Positions 55,558 to 64,000 of a stretch of 64,000 nt of DNA are shown here, piece by piece. How positions within the stretch are numbered: the first letter of the stretch is position 1; each line of letters begins with the position of its first letter. The notes under the pieces were generated by a model. The model did not search any database. It was not told where the DNA came from and was given only the letters and a program-made list of their open reading frames with translations. The DNA is from Planctomycetota bacterium (lineage in GTDB: Bacteria; Planctomycetota; Planctomycetia; Planctomycetales; Planctomycetaceae), in assembly GCA_018242525.1 (NCBI GenBank), contig JAFEBS010000001.1, positions 31,615 to 95,614 on the forward strand. Direction: 5' to 3'. The translations under genes were made by a program, and so were the position numbers.

Positions 55558-55889
55558 GATGACTCCTCAGAAGATAAACTCGCAGCCCGCCACATTCGAC
55601 GAACCACGCAGGCACCATAGGTAAGCGACTGGACGTACGGCGTCAACCGGCGGAGCGGTCAGGGTTGAGGTGCGGCTGGTGAATGTGGCATGATTCCGCA
55701 GGGTGATCGCCTTTTTCCAATTGGGGTGCCACGGTCTTACCGTCTTCGGGAAGGCCGTGCGAACGCTCAATCGGCACTGCCATGTCGAGGACTCCATGAC
55801 CTCCATAACTGCGGCACCCGATTCCCAATTTGAAAAAGGCGATGGCCCTGCATGATTCCGTTGCACGAGTTCTCTCCAGGAGTCGTACC
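55558..55889. other. 330-nt divergent region, mostly a repeat element
   Basis: This region lies between the esterase (minus) and the Gfo/Idh gene (plus). About half is the inverted repeat at 55698-55851; no other feature is evident. Confidence 0.5.
55698..55851. repeat. Inverted repeat element (TTGGGGTGCCACGGTCT type), copy 1
   Basis: The left arm (55698-55730, GCAGGGTGATCGCCTTTTTC... then TTGGGGTGCC) pairs imperfectly with 55813-55851, with a 6-nt insertion. A second copy of the left arm begins near 63966 at the window end. The interior of about 80 nt is non-coding. It is a probable MITE-like family. Confidence 0.65.
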
Positions 55890-57215
55890 ATGTCCAATAC
55901 GCGTCGCGAGTTTCTCGAACAGTCTGCCAGTACTCTTGCCGCTGGCACGGCCGCCACCTGGTTGTTCGCGTCGGGAACCGACGCTGCTGAGCCGACCAGC
56001 GAGGACCGTCTGACGATCGCGGTGATTGGCCCGGGCGGAATGGGAATGGGTCATACGAAGCTGCTCGCCCTCAACAAATCCGTACGGATTGCCTACGTTT
56101 GCGATGTCGACGATCAGCGCGCGGCCGTGGCGGCCGAGACTGTGACAAAGGGTTCGGGGCAAGCTCCAAAAGTCGTCAAGGACATGCGTCAGATCCTGGA
56201 TGACAAGGATGTGCAGGCTGTCTGGATCGCGACGCCAGACCACTGGCATGCTCCGGCCGCGATCTTGGCGGCAAACGCGGGCAAACATGTTTACGTGGAA
56301 AAACCCTGCTCGCACAATGTCCGCGAAGGAAGGCTGATGATTGAAGCCGCCCGCAAGAACAAGGTGGTCATGCAGGTCGGCACTCAAAGCCGCAGCACGC
56401 CACACGTTTTGAAGGCGATGGAAAAGCTGAAATCCGGAGCGATCGGAGAGATCCTGGTGGCCAAGGCCTGGAACAGTCAACGTCGCGGCACAATCGGCCG
56501 GCAGCATCCGTCCGATCCCCCGAAACACCTGGACTACGACTTGTGGCTGGGGCCAGTCACGTACCGTCCCTACCAGTCGAATTTCCTGCACGGCATCTGG
56601 CGCTGGTGGTACGACTTCGGCTGCGGCGACATCGGCAACGACGGCGTTCACGATCTGGATATCGCCCGCTGGGGCCTGGGGGGAGAAACGCATCCGACTC
56701 GTGTCGCCGCCATGGGAGGCAAGAGCTATTTTGACGACGACCAGCAACACGCGGACACGCAATATATCGCTTACGAATATGGATCCGCGACGAAATCCGG
56801 CAGAGCGAAGCAACTGATCTTCGAGCAACGGATCTGGTCACCGTATGTTCAGGAAGGCTTTGAAAACGGAGACGCGTACTACGGGACCGACGGCATGATG
56901 ATCCTCGGAAAGATGGGAAAGTACCAGTTGTTCGGACCGCGCAACAAGTTGATCGAGGAATCCACCGGCGGCGGCCCCGACCTGGCGGCTCATCATCAGA
57001 ATTTCCTGGACTGCATCCGTACCGGAGCCCGCCCGAACGCCGACATCGAGATCAATCATCTGTCGACGGTCCTGTGCCACCTGGGAAACATTGCCACGCG
57101 CGTTGGCCGGGTTCTCCATTTTGATCCGGCGACCGAGCAGATCATCGGCGACGACGAGGGCGCGAAGTTGCTTTCCCGTGAATATCGAGATCACTGGGCA
57201 CGCCCCATTGGGTAA
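55890..57215 (+). CDS. Gfo/Idh/MocA-family oxidoreductase with Tat-type leader
   Basis: 441 residues from ATG 55890 with AGGAG upstream; the longer frame runs into the repeat and is rejected. The leader SNTRREFLEQSASTLAAGTAA is a twin-arginine-type signal. The Rossmann fold is LTIAVIGPGGMGMGHTKLL, and the EKPCSHNVREG motif carries the catalytic Lys (EKP). The C-terminal domain has GDIGNDGVHDLDIARWGLG and ends with a NHLSTVLCHLGNIA helix. It probably oxidises or reduces a sugar derivative in the periplasm or the cytosol. The substrate is unknown. Confidence 0.92.
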   Translation: MSNTRREFLEQSASTLAAGTAATWLFASGTDAAEPTSEDRLTIAVIGPGGMGMGHTKLLALNKSVRIAYVCDVDDQRAAVAAETVTKGSGQAPKVVKDMRQILDDKDVQAVWIATPDHWHAPAAILAANAGKHVYVEKPCSHNVREGRLMIEAARKNKVVMQVGTQSRSTPHVLKAMEKLKSGAIGEILVAKAWNSQRRGTIGRQHPSDPPKHLDYDLWLGPVTYRPYQSNFLHGIWRWWYDFGCGDIGNDGVHDLDIARWGLGGETHPTRVAAMGGKSYFDDDQQHADTQYIAYEYGSATKSGRAKQLIFEQRIWSPYVQEGFENGDAYYGTDGMMILGKMGKYQLFGPRNKLIEESTGGGPDLAAHHQNFLDCIRTGARPNADIEINHLSTVLCHLGNIATRVGRVLHFDPATEQIIGDDEGAKLLSREYRDHWARPIG

Positions 57216-57283
57216 TTCTCAATCGGCCGTGAAGAACCCGCGGCTAGCGCCTTGCGGCTCACAAAGTACTTCCCGGCGTCGTG

Positions 57284-59797
57284 CTACCGGTTCACTCGCA
57301 CCGCGAAGGTGTGAAAGAGTTCCTGGCTGGCGTTCTTGATCGTCAGGATGACATCCTGGTCGCTGGTGACGGTACCGTCGGGAGTCCACGTCACGACTCC
57401 ATCCGGTGAGACAGCCATCCCCTGGGGGGCGGCTTCGAGGGTGAAGGTGACTTTGGGGCGGTTGGATTTGACCTTGATCGCGTAGTTTAGTGTGGAACCC
57501 GCCTCGATTTCGTGGGGGGGCTGTGAAGTAACAATCAGATAATCCAGCCCTGACTGCTCCAGGGCAGCGTTCGCATCGAACTTGTACATGACGACTTGAT
57601 CGTTGGTTTGCGGCAGCACTGCGATGACCTGCGCCTCGGGGACCAGGAACACCCGCTTCCAGGGTCCGAAGGACTCACGGTCCCAGCCATCAAAGTGAAT
57701 GCCGTGGTCGATCTTGTCCAGTTTGGCAATGGGCCGGTTGAGGCCCTTCAGGTAAATCGTGAAGCCCGTTTTGTCTGACAATGAGACGAAATAGTCGCCA
57801 CGGACGGACGGCAGGCAGTAACCATAGGACGCGTCGTCTTTGTTGCCGCGCTTCAGGGTTGCTGCACAGATCCCGTTGGCGGTAAACACGGTTTTGCCAT
57901 CCGGTCCCGGGATGACGTGCTTCAAGCCCCCTTCGACGTAATGCTTCAGGACGTTGCGTTCCCGCACAAACGTGTGTGATTCGTCGGGAGATTGATTGGT
58001 CTTCCAGCCACCGAAGACCGTGCCATCCGCGGAAACAGCGCGGGGGGCCGTCGCGAACGGTCGGTCACTTCCCTTGTCATCGTGGACCGAAAGTTGGCGA
58101 AACGATTGCAGGTCCAGGAACTGTCCATTCACGACCAGTGGTCCGTTTGACCCGTGTCCCATCAGCAGCGCCCCGATCTCTCCCGGGAACGGTGGGGGTG
58201 CCGACCGCTCATTTTCAAACGTGGTCAGGCTCCAGCGCTCCAGCAGTCCTGCCTCGCGCCGTCCAATGACCAGCGAATCCAAACCGGCGGCAAATCCAAT
58301 GTTGTCTTCCGCAAGTGGGATGTACTTTGTGATCCGGGCTTCGCTGAAGTCGAAGACGGCCAGCTTTCGCAGTTTTGGCAGATGGAAAATCAGATAGCGC
58401 CCCCCGCCCCCCAGGACCACATCGCTGAACCCGTCTGGCAGTTTTTTGACAACCTTGTCTTCGGACAGTTCGGCCGGGGTGATCGGTACAGTCGCTGGAT
58501 CGGCTGGTGCCATCCGATTGTTGTCCCGAATCCCTAACTTCATCTCGCGGCGCGCCACTTCCCTGCCATTGACCGTGGCGACCACTGCCGCGGTGAGGAA
58601 CGACAATTCGGTGGGCAGTTGGATCGTTAACAGCGTCACATTTTTCAGATCCAGCGGAATCGTCTGCCCGCCCAGGTCAATCGCGATCTTCTCGAATCCC
58701 GTGATTTCCCCCTGCAATGTTGTCTGGCCATCCGCCAGCAACACAGTCGGCTTTGGTGGCGTCAGGGCCTCGAATTTGCGCGAAGGCGTCCAATCCACTT
58801 TGCGAACGTCGCTGAGTCGCAGGGCCCTGTCATCGACCTTGATCACAATGTCGTTCGTCTTGCCGGAAATCGTTCCCGCTGCCAGCCGCGCCGCGATTTC
58901 CACGCGAGGCCTTGATGGCTGACTGACCGGGACCGCGGTCACGGTCCACACGCCGTCCTGTTTTTCCATCGGGAATTCTCGCGCCGCTTCCTCGCCCGCT
59001 TGCAGAATCAGTTTCAATTTGGGTTCGGGCGAGTTCGGCAGGAACGAAGCCGCCCGCGCCGTGAAGATCAGAGACTGATCCAGATTCGCACGCGTCAATT
59101 CCGGGGGAACGAGCGCCAGGTCAGGTGTCGTGAGAAACCGTTCTAATTCACTGACGAGGATCGCCTGATTGATCCCGGTGGCTCCTTTGGCCTTGGAGAC
59201 AATCACGCCGATGACCTTGCCGTCGCTGTCCAGGACCGGGCCGCCCGAGTTCCCAAAGTTGATGGCCACATCGGTCTGGATGAACTGCAACTTGCCCTCT
59301 TTGTGGCGCAGTGCGGTGACGCTGCCACTATTGACGCTGATGGCGGGATACTCGTTCGTGTTGGTCGCCAGTTTTCGGCCCAGTGGAAAGCCACTCGCGA
59401 TCACCTCGGCCAGTTCGTCGATCCCCTCGATCGATCCCAGCGGCAGGCTGGGCAACCGATCAACACCCTCCACGCGCAGCAGTGCCAGATCCACCTCGTT
59501 GTCGACTCGCACAACGGCCGCCTTCAGGATCCGCTGATTGGCCTGCGACGGTTCCAGGACGACTGTGATGTCGGATTCCTCGGCCTCTCGAATCACATGT
59601 TCGTTGGTGACAAACCATCCCGACGGATGGACACAAAACCCGGTCCCGCTCCCTCGACCCGGCACTTCCACGAACGCCGTCGCGGACTTGGCCTGCTTGC
59701 CGATTTCAACCCGGCTCCGACTGTCACCCAGGGCGGACGTACAGAATCCAACCGCGACCAGAACAGCCGACAGCGTCACACGCGTGGTCTGAAACAT
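57284..59797 (-). CDS. Secreted trypsin-like (HtrA-type) protease with large C-terminal region
   Basis: 837 residues from ATG 59797; the longer frame starting at TTG 60028 adds a non-signal leader and is rejected. A signal peptide (VTLSAVLVAVGFCTSALG) is followed by a trypsin-2 domain (about 30-240): His in WFVTNEHVI, Asp in NEVDLALLRVEG, Ser in NFGNSGGPVLDSDG. No PDZ domain is visible. The rest has beta-rich sections, a WD/YVTN-like propeller (about 470-740) and a final putative-Ig-like domain (PPHEIEAGSTLNYAIKV, FTLEAAPQGMAVSPDGVVTW in parts). The fusion suggests a surface protease with substrate-binding modules. Confidence 0.85.
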   Translation of the reverse strand: MFQTTRVTLSAVLVAVGFCTSALGDSRSRVEIGKQAKSATAFVEVPGRGSGTGFCVHPSGWFVTNEHVIREAEESDITVVLEPSQANQRILKAAVVRVDNEVDLALLRVEGVDRLPSLPLGSIEGIDELAEVIASGFPLGRKLATNTNEYPAISVNSGSVTALRHKEGKLQFIQTDVAINFGNSGGPVLDSDGKVIGVIVSKAKGATGINQAILVSELERFLTTPDLALVPPELTRANLDQSLIFTARAASFLPNSPEPKLKLILQAGEEAAREFPMEKQDGVWTVTAVPVSQPSRPRVEIAARLAAGTISGKTNDIVIKVDDRALRLSDVRKVDWTPSRKFEALTPPKPTVLLADGQTTLQGEITGFEKIAIDLGGQTIPLDLKNVTLLTIQLPTELSFLTAAVVATVNGREVARREMKLGIRDNNRMAPADPATVPITPAELSEDKVVKKLPDGFSDVVLGGGGRYLIFHLPKLRKLAVFDFSEARITKYIPLAEDNIGFAAGLDSLVIGRREAGLLERWSLTTFENERSAPPPFPGEIGALLMGHGSNGPLVVNGQFLDLQSFRQLSVHDDKGSDRPFATAPRAVSADGTVFGGWKTNQSPDESHTFVRERNVLKHYVEGGLKHVIPGPDGKTVFTANGICAATLKRGNKDDASYGYCLPSVRGDYFVSLSDKTGFTIYLKGLNRPIAKLDKIDHGIHFDGWDRESFGPWKRVFLVPEAQVIAVLPQTNDQVVMYKFDANAALEQSGLDYLIVTSQPPHEIEAGSTLNYAIKVKSNRPKVTFTLEAAPQGMAVSPDGVVTWTPDGTVTSDQDVILTIKNASQELFHTFAVRVNR

Positions 59798-60330
59798 GAC
59801 TTGGCCTTGGAACTGGAACCGACATGAAATGGACGTGCCAGCGTACGCTTCTCGCAACTCCACGAAAAGCCCCGTCTCTGATTGAATATGCCACACAGCC
59901 ATCAACTTACCAAATGCGGTATGTGTTTCATCAGCTCTCCACCGACGCGGAGTCGGTGGTGAGCCGATGAACAATTCTGCAGAAACTGCCGGATTTGGTG
60001 CCAATGGGCGGTTGATACCCGTGGCCAACCGTACTTGATCAATTTTCGGTGAAGCCGCCTCGAAATGTCCAATTCCTTGACAAATCCGGACGGAATTGTC
60101 ACCGCAATCGTCAAGGTCGACCTCATCCTGCGTCTCGTGACTGCCGATACTTGCTCTTGCGATCTCGGCTTAACACTCAGTTCACAATCCAATATGGAGC
60201 CCGTGACACCGCCGCTCGATTGACCTGAGACCAATCGACGCCGTGCGAAATGAGTATTCTGGCCGGGAGACCAAACGGGGCGATCGGACCACCCCTCGTC
60301 CGCAAACTGCGGACGAGGGGTGAGTCGCTT
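59798..60330. other. 530-nt intergenic region with hairpins
   Basis: It lies between the protease start and the end of the nuoL-like gene. Besides the terminator at 60290-60322 it has a hairpin at 59939-59959 (CCACCGAC, loop GCGGA, GTCGGTGG). A 110-codon minus-strand frame (59902-60234) has no recognisable features and is not called. Confidence 0.45.
60290..60322 (-). terminator. Terminator of the nuoJKL-like cluster
   Basis: CACCCCTCGTCCGC (60290-60303) and its exact complement (60309-60322) form a 14-bp stem with loop AAACT. It lies eight nt after the stop of the minus-strand nuoL-like gene. Confidence 0.65.
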
Positions 60331-62232
60331 TCAGCTGGCGAGGATCAGAGTCAGCAGCAGCGTGACGGTCCCCAGCAGGATTGAGGCCACATAGAAATCG
60401 GTCCGTCCCACCTGGAGCGATTCGATCTGAAGTCCCAGCCAGGCGGCGCTGCGAACAAACATCCAACTCCACGCCCGCTCGACGGCCACAGAACCTGGTT
60501 GACGCGACAGTTGCTGTATCAGCCAATTCGGCCCCTCCATCATTCGTTCAACGATCTGGTCGACATACAACCGCTGTCGACTGAGACGGGAAATCGCCTC
60601 CCAAACCCGGGGCGACTTTGACAGCGATCGGCGGTCCACCTGCCACCCTGCGAACAGTCCGAACAGCGCAATCCCCTGTCCGATTGCGAACCGAATTGAC
60701 GGATCCAACGTGGAGGGAAGTAAGACAATCCCCCACCACCAGGCACAGGGGCCGCCAATCAACAGCAGGACGATACCCAGTTGAAGTGCGATGCTGGTCA
60801 GCAATCCAACTCGTGTCCTTTGTACCGGGAGACCTTGGCCGGCAATCTTGACGACCGCAAACGCAGACAACCCCTGTGCGACCCAGATTCCGACCATCCA
60901 TTCCCAACGCGGTTCCCGCACATTCGCCGGGACTTCGGGGGGGCGATCGTCCTGCAACTGTGGGCCGTCGGCAGTTGTGTCCGAGCTGTTATTAGTGTCG
61001 AGTGGTGACGTGACACTCACCTGCCGGGCATTCAGTTCCACCAAACCCTGCTGCGACCAACTTCCAGAAAACGGAAACAGACCGGCCATGGAGAGTGCGG
61101 CGCACCACACAGCCAGTCGTGAGAACCGGCCTGTCGACCGACAAGCGATTAGTAAGACCAATGCCCCCATCGACAGCCAGCACTGTCGCCACGCACACAG
61201 CGGTACCGCTGCAGAAAGTCCGCTGCCCAGGCTTGTCATCAGGATTCCGGCCTGCGCCGTCAGCAGGTATCCCAGTCGCCGACGCGGGTCGTCCTGTCCA
61301 CAGGCCACGAATGCTCCAAGCACTGCCCCCAGTGTTCCCACCCCGCCCAGCAGCGAAGCCGAGACTTCAGATGTCAACAATGGTTGAAACTTCAACAGCA
61401 TCCAGAGGGCCGAGGGAACGTAGGCGATCCCATAGACAACGATGCAGATGCGCGCATCCCAATGGGCCGCCCCCTGATTCCAGCCAAAACAGGGGAACAA
61501 TCCGCACCGTCCCAGGGCACTCAACACAAGCACACAACCGATCAATCCGGGAAAGGCCGGGTTACCCATTCCCAACCGGACGAGTCCCGTCGGCGAAAGG
61601 GCCGCGGCAAACGAATCGGACCCGCTGACGGGACCGATCAACAGGATGGACCAGAGCAGCAGGATGTCTCCCGGCAAACCTGCCTGCACAGCGCGCCGCA
61701 GTCCTTGAACAGAGCTTCCGTGCGTCGATGTCCATCCGACCAGCATTAGCGTGGACAGCGAAATCGCAGTCCAGCAGGTCAACATCTGCACCAGACCGGT
61801 TGACAGGACGAAGCCGATCGTCGACGCCACAACCAATGCGGATCCGATGGAAAACGCAGGGGTGCTTCCTTCACCTGGTTCTGGTCGATTCACAACAACA
61901 TTGACCCAAGCCACGCCGCTCAAGACCGCGATCCAGATCGCCGCCGGTAGATCCGCCGTCAGGCCCCAGTCAAGCTGCAGGTGCCGTGAACCCGACAGTT
62001 GCAGCCAGGTCCCGATCCGATGGGCCACGGACTGCGTCGATCCTGATTGAGAACCAAGAACCACGGCCAGGGCGATCGCGGAGATGCAGCTTCCGGCGAT
62101 TCCAAGATTCGCGGCCACCGCCGCCGCGCGGGGCCAGGGAACTCGCCCCGTGATCAGGATCAATCCGATCACGGCACAGACCAACGGCGCATCGACGGAA
62201 AATGCCATCAGCCATGGGGCATTGGCAGTCAT
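60331..62232 (-). CDS. NuoL/MrpA-like membrane subunit, degenerate
   Basis: 633 residues with about 14 predicted helices. The order and FAALSPTGL-like loops, LPGDILLLWSILL (matching the RVGD-type helix), ALGRCGLFPCFGWNQ (matching the KSAQxPLHxWLP helix) and a long lateral C-terminal part place it in the complex I / Mrp antiporter family. The Lys of KSAQ is Arg, and the conserved ALIHAATMV helix with its His is replaced (ARICIVVYGIAY). It is therefore doubtful as a proton pump. The start overlaps the nuoK-like stop (ATGA). Confidence 0.75.
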   Translation of the reverse strand: MTANAPWLMAFSVDAPLVCAVIGLILITGRVPWPRAAAVAANLGIAGSCISAIALAVVLGSQSGSTQSVAHRIGTWLQLSGSRHLQLDWGLTADLPAAIWIAVLSGVAWVNVVVNRPEPGEGSTPAFSIGSALVVASTIGFVLSTGLVQMLTCWTAISLSTLMLVGWTSTHGSSVQGLRRAVQAGLPGDILLLWSILLIGPVSGSDSFAAALSPTGLVRLGMGNPAFPGLIGCVLVLSALGRCGLFPCFGWNQGAAHWDARICIVVYGIAYVPSALWMLLKFQPLLTSEVSASLLGGVGTLGAVLGAFVACGQDDPRRRLGYLLTAQAGILMTSLGSGLSAAVPLCAWRQCWLSMGALVLLIACRSTGRFSRLAVWCAALSMAGLFPFSGSWSQQGLVELNARQVSVTSPLDTNNSSDTTADGPQLQDDRPPEVPANVREPRWEWMVGIWVAQGLSAFAVVKIAGQGLPVQRTRVGLLTSIALQLGIVLLLIGGPCAWWWGIVLLPSTLDPSIRFAIGQGIALFGLFAGWQVDRRSLSKSPRVWEAISRLSRQRLYVDQIVERMMEGPNWLIQQLSRQPGSVAVERAWSWMFVRSAAWLGLQIESLQVGRTDFYVASILLGTVTLLLTLILAS

Positions 62233-62576
62233 GGAGCCCCCTGAATCTGGTTACTCGTGACCTCCAGCACCCCAGGTTTTCCAGGCACCGGTTCGGAGGT
62301 CACCGCATCCGGTGATTGCGAGTGGCTGCGACATTCTGGAATGAACCAAAGCGACCACAATCCCGAGATCGTCAGCAGCGCCAGTGCGGCGATCCCCAGT
62401 TCCGCCCGCGGGTAATAGACCGCACCGGAAACAAGCAACATCACTATCCCTTGACCCAGGACTCCGACGGCCAGCAGACGATGACGCACCGTACGCCCCG
62501 ATATCATCGCCATGGTAGCGATGACGACCAGCAGCCCCCCCAGCAGCAGTCCCCGATTCCAGTCGGCGTAATCCAT
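62229..62576 (-). CDS. NuoK-like small membrane subunit
   Basis: 115 residues with three helices: LLLGGLLVVIATMAMIS, LLAVGVLGQGIVMLLVSGAVYY and LGIAALALLTISGLWSLWF. The lengths and order match NuoK/MnhC. The Glu residues of NuoK helices 2 and 3 are not clearly kept, although an acidic PRAELG lies between helices. A Pro-rich C-terminal tail follows. Located between nuoJ-like and nuoL-like genes. Confidence 0.6.
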   Translation of the reverse strand: MDYADWNRGLLLGGLLVVIATMAMISGRTVRHRLLAVGVLGQGIVMLLVSGAVYYPRAELGIAALALLTISGLWSLWFIPECRSHSQSPDAVTSEPVPGKPGVLEVTSNQIQGAP

Positions 62577-62601
62577 CCCGAGTTTTCCTGTCGAAGTACC
62601 C

Positions 62602-63420
62602 TTACGTGGCCTGATCCACAGATTCTGATTCTGGCGTGGTCGTCATCGCCGCTTGTCTGGCCCGACCAGTCGATGTGCCGGACGCCAGGGCGATGAAGGC
62701 CAGAATCACGAGCAGCACGATGACGTCCGCCCGGGGACCCAGCGCCAGTTCGACGAATCGATCCGCTCGTTCGTGCTCCGGTTGAATGTTCAGGACGGCT
62801 CGTAGACGTGCCTGCGCGGGGAGCGCGGAGTGTCGTCGAGTGGCAATGGCCCGTGAAGATTCGATCCGCAGCGCGTAATAGCTGACTCCAACCACAGCCA
62901 TGGCCAGAACAAGCCCGGTTCCCCCCACCAACCAGATAAGATACGGAGATTCCTCGTCCGGCACCGCGGTCGGCCACAGTTCGGCCATCTGCATCGCCGA
63001 TCCGCGTCGGCGTTCCACGAGCAACAATCCTGCCGTCGCCACCGCCACAAGTGTCAGCAGAATTCCCGGACTGAATGCCCCCCAGACGAAACAAACGGCT
63101 GCGTTCGACAACGAGAGTACCGCGAACCACACCAATTGAGCGCGAGGGCTCGGCCGCCCCGCCAGCAACACAGCGGCGATCAGCGACAGGCCGCTCAGAA
63201 CAACGATCCACAGGCTGGGGAATTGCCAGGCCCGCGCGGCGCTACCACCGCGCGAATCTCCACCGATGGCGTATGCAAGCAGTCCCAGGTAGACCAGTCC
63301 CAGCGCACCAGCACCGATCCGCAGTTGCTGTTTCCAGCGTGAGGATTGCCAGACCGCCAACCCGGCCGCGGCGATGCCGAGCAGCAGCACCAGCCATCCG
63401 GGAATTGGGGAGTCATCCAT
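62602..63420 (-). CDS. NuoJ-like membrane subunit
   Basis: 272 residues with about seven helices. The N-terminal half (WLVLLLGIAAAGLAVW, LIAAVLLAGRPSPRAQLVWFAVLSLSNAAVCFVWGA in parts) resembles the J-type module, in which a helix pair is followed by a conserved SxxxA..F..L..P stretch. It then has an extra soluble segment (SSRAIATRRHSALPAQARLRAVLN) and a final helix. The assignment rests mostly on position before NuoK and NuoL. Confidence 0.5.
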   Translation of the reverse strand: MDDSPIPGWLVLLLGIAAAGLAVWQSSRWKQQLRIGAGALGLVYLGLLAYAIGGDSRGGSAARAWQFPSLWIVVLSGLSLIAAVLLAGRPSPRAQLVWFAVLSLSNAAVCFVWGAFSPGILLTLVAVATAGLLLVERRRGSAMQMAELWPTAVPDEESPYLIWLVGGTGLVLAMAVVGVSYYALRIESSRAIATRRHSALPAQARLRAVLNIQPEHERADRFVELALGPRADVIVLLVILAFIALASGTSTGRARQAAMTTTPESESVDQAT

Positions 63421-63453
63421 GATGGCCCGGCTCCGATGGAGTGTGCCGCGACA

Positions 63454-63534
63454 GGCTTCGCCACCAACTGGTGTTTGACCCCTGCCGCAGGTCTGATTTG
63501 AGTAGGGGGGCAGACCCCATTGGTGGGCAAAGCC
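63454..63534. repeat. Imperfect inverted repeat between DUF3467 and nuoJ-like genes
   Basis: Arms 63454-63485 (GGCTTCGCCACCAACTGG...GACCCC) and 63506-63534 pair with a few gaps around a 20-nt loop. This is another MITE-like element; the DUF3467 stop lies 13 nt beyond. Confidence 0.5.
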
Positions 63535-63546
63535 ACCGCAAGATTC

Positions 63547-63882
63547 CTAACGATTGGGTTGCTGGGGCGCGGGGATCACACGTTTGGCAACGTCTATTTC
63601 AAGCGGCCCAAACGATTGCTCATGGCGCTGCAGAAATGCGCCCAGAGCCAGCCACAAGCGCTTCGCGGTGTAGTAATTCATGACCATCCGCTGGGAAACC
63701 TTGACAGGCTGCGGGGTGGAGCCGATCGGTTGGGGATTCAGTCCAAAATCCAGGACCAGTTCCTCGGGCAAACCCGCCACTCGGACGAAATTCGCGTACA
63801 GCGGCTCCAGGTTCTCGGGTTCAAATACCGCCTGTGGCTGCTGTGTGACAATTCGTTCGGCATCCGCGGCTTGTTCCGTCAT
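63547..63882 (-). CDS. DUF3467 protein
   Basis: 111 residues. The DUF3467 pattern is clear: LYANFVRVAGLPEELVLDFGLNP near the middle and VSQRMVMNYYTAKRLWLALGAFLQRHE at the end (both quoted in shorter parts: YANFVRVAGLPEEL, VMNYYTAKRLWLAL). The family is widespread in planctomycetes and other bacteria and has no known role. It is upstream of the nuoJKL-like cluster, 126 nt away and separated by a repeat, so co-transcription is possible. Confidence 0.85.
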   Translation of the reverse strand: MTEQAADAERIVTQQPQAVFEPENLEPLYANFVRVAGLPEELVLDFGLNPQPIGSTPQPVKVSQRMVMNYYTAKRLWLALGAFLQRHEQSFGPLEIDVAKRVIPAPQQPNR

Positions 63883-63965
63883 GAAGTCGTTCCCTGATTT
63901 GATGTTGTCCGAAAAATTGCAGATTCCGTCGCATCATGGTCGGATCACGGTCGGACTGTCAACGG

Positions 63966-64000
63966 GCGATCTCCCCTTTCAAGTTGGGGTGCCACGGTCT
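63966..64000. repeat. Copy 2 of the TTGGGGTGCCACGGTCT repeat, cut by the window end
   Basis: GGGCGAT...CTTTCAAGTTGGGGTGCCA... repeats the left arm seen at 55701-55737 with a few substitutions, and continues past the window. Confidence 0.6.

Noticed and set aside
57216..57283. CCGCGGCTAGCGCCTTGCGGCT stretch as a mobile element
   Set aside because: Short partly symmetric motif between convergent genes; a related CCCGCGGCTAGC occurs near 53993, but arms and ends cannot be defined.
59902..60234. 110-codon minus-strand frame before the protease gene
   Set aside because: No start context, and the composition is not protein-like.

Overview
The window looks like chromosome of a planctomycete (phylum Planctomycetota, probably order Planctomycetales). 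The evidence is a moderately high G+C, a DUF1552 / DUF1592-type cytochrome pair, Gfo/Idh/MocA and sialate-esterase genes with planctomycete-style leaders, rhomboid and M48 membrane peptidases, DUF3467, large GT-C membrane proteins, and many intergenic inverted repeats. No rRNA, tRNA or CRISPR array was seen. All calls come from reading the sequence; no database search was run.

Region 1 (1-9813) carries a beta-propeller protein, a small Cys-rich secreted protein, a PAS-PAS hybrid histidine kinase followed by a receiver-domain remnant, then a minus-strand stress/energy operon (usp-groEL-pps) divergent from hsp20. Both divergent units have GG-N10-GC sites that fit sigma-54 promoters. Region 2 (10162-20981, minus) is one tightly coupled 12-gene operon: an HTH-less cyclic-nucleotide-binding protein, four subunits of a group 3b-type NAD(P)-linked [NiFe] hydrogenase, its endopeptidase, and hypABFCDE. 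Together, regions 1 and 2 resemble a low-oxygen / energy-starvation survival island: H2-NAD(P)H exchange, PEP synthesis, chaperones and a universal stress protein.

Region 3 (21121-38778) is mixed: a lipoprotein, a host-attachment-type protein, a monohaem cytochrome, a 3-methyladenine glycosylase, a PhyH dioxygenase, two GT-C-like membrane proteins around a quinone oxidoreductase, a DUF1552 protein, an excisionase-type HTH/RGG protein and a zinc-ribbon/DUF1592 cytochrome. Several long inverted repeats sit between these genes.

Region 4 (39260-51068, plus) holds two neighbouring clusters. The first is a zinc-ribbon/TPR membrane protein, an M48 peptidase and a rhomboid protease (39260-45064). 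The second is a four-gene ATPase module (45116-51068): a multi-winged-helix protein, an AAA-type ATPase, a PD-(D/E)XK nuclease fused to an FtsK/SpoIIIE motor, and a PilT-type ATPase without pilin genes. This module is the best candidate for an undescribed DNA-handling system. A gene fragment, a methyltransferase and a broken IS1182-like transposase follow it.

Region 5 (54115-63882) has a sialate O-acetylesterase, a Gfo/Idh/MocA oxidoreductase, a trypsin-like protease with a large C-terminal part, and a NuoJ-NuoK-NuoL-like cluster whose NuoL is degenerate at proton-channel positions, preceded by a DUF3467 gene. The window ends inside a second copy of a repeat also present at 55.7 kb.
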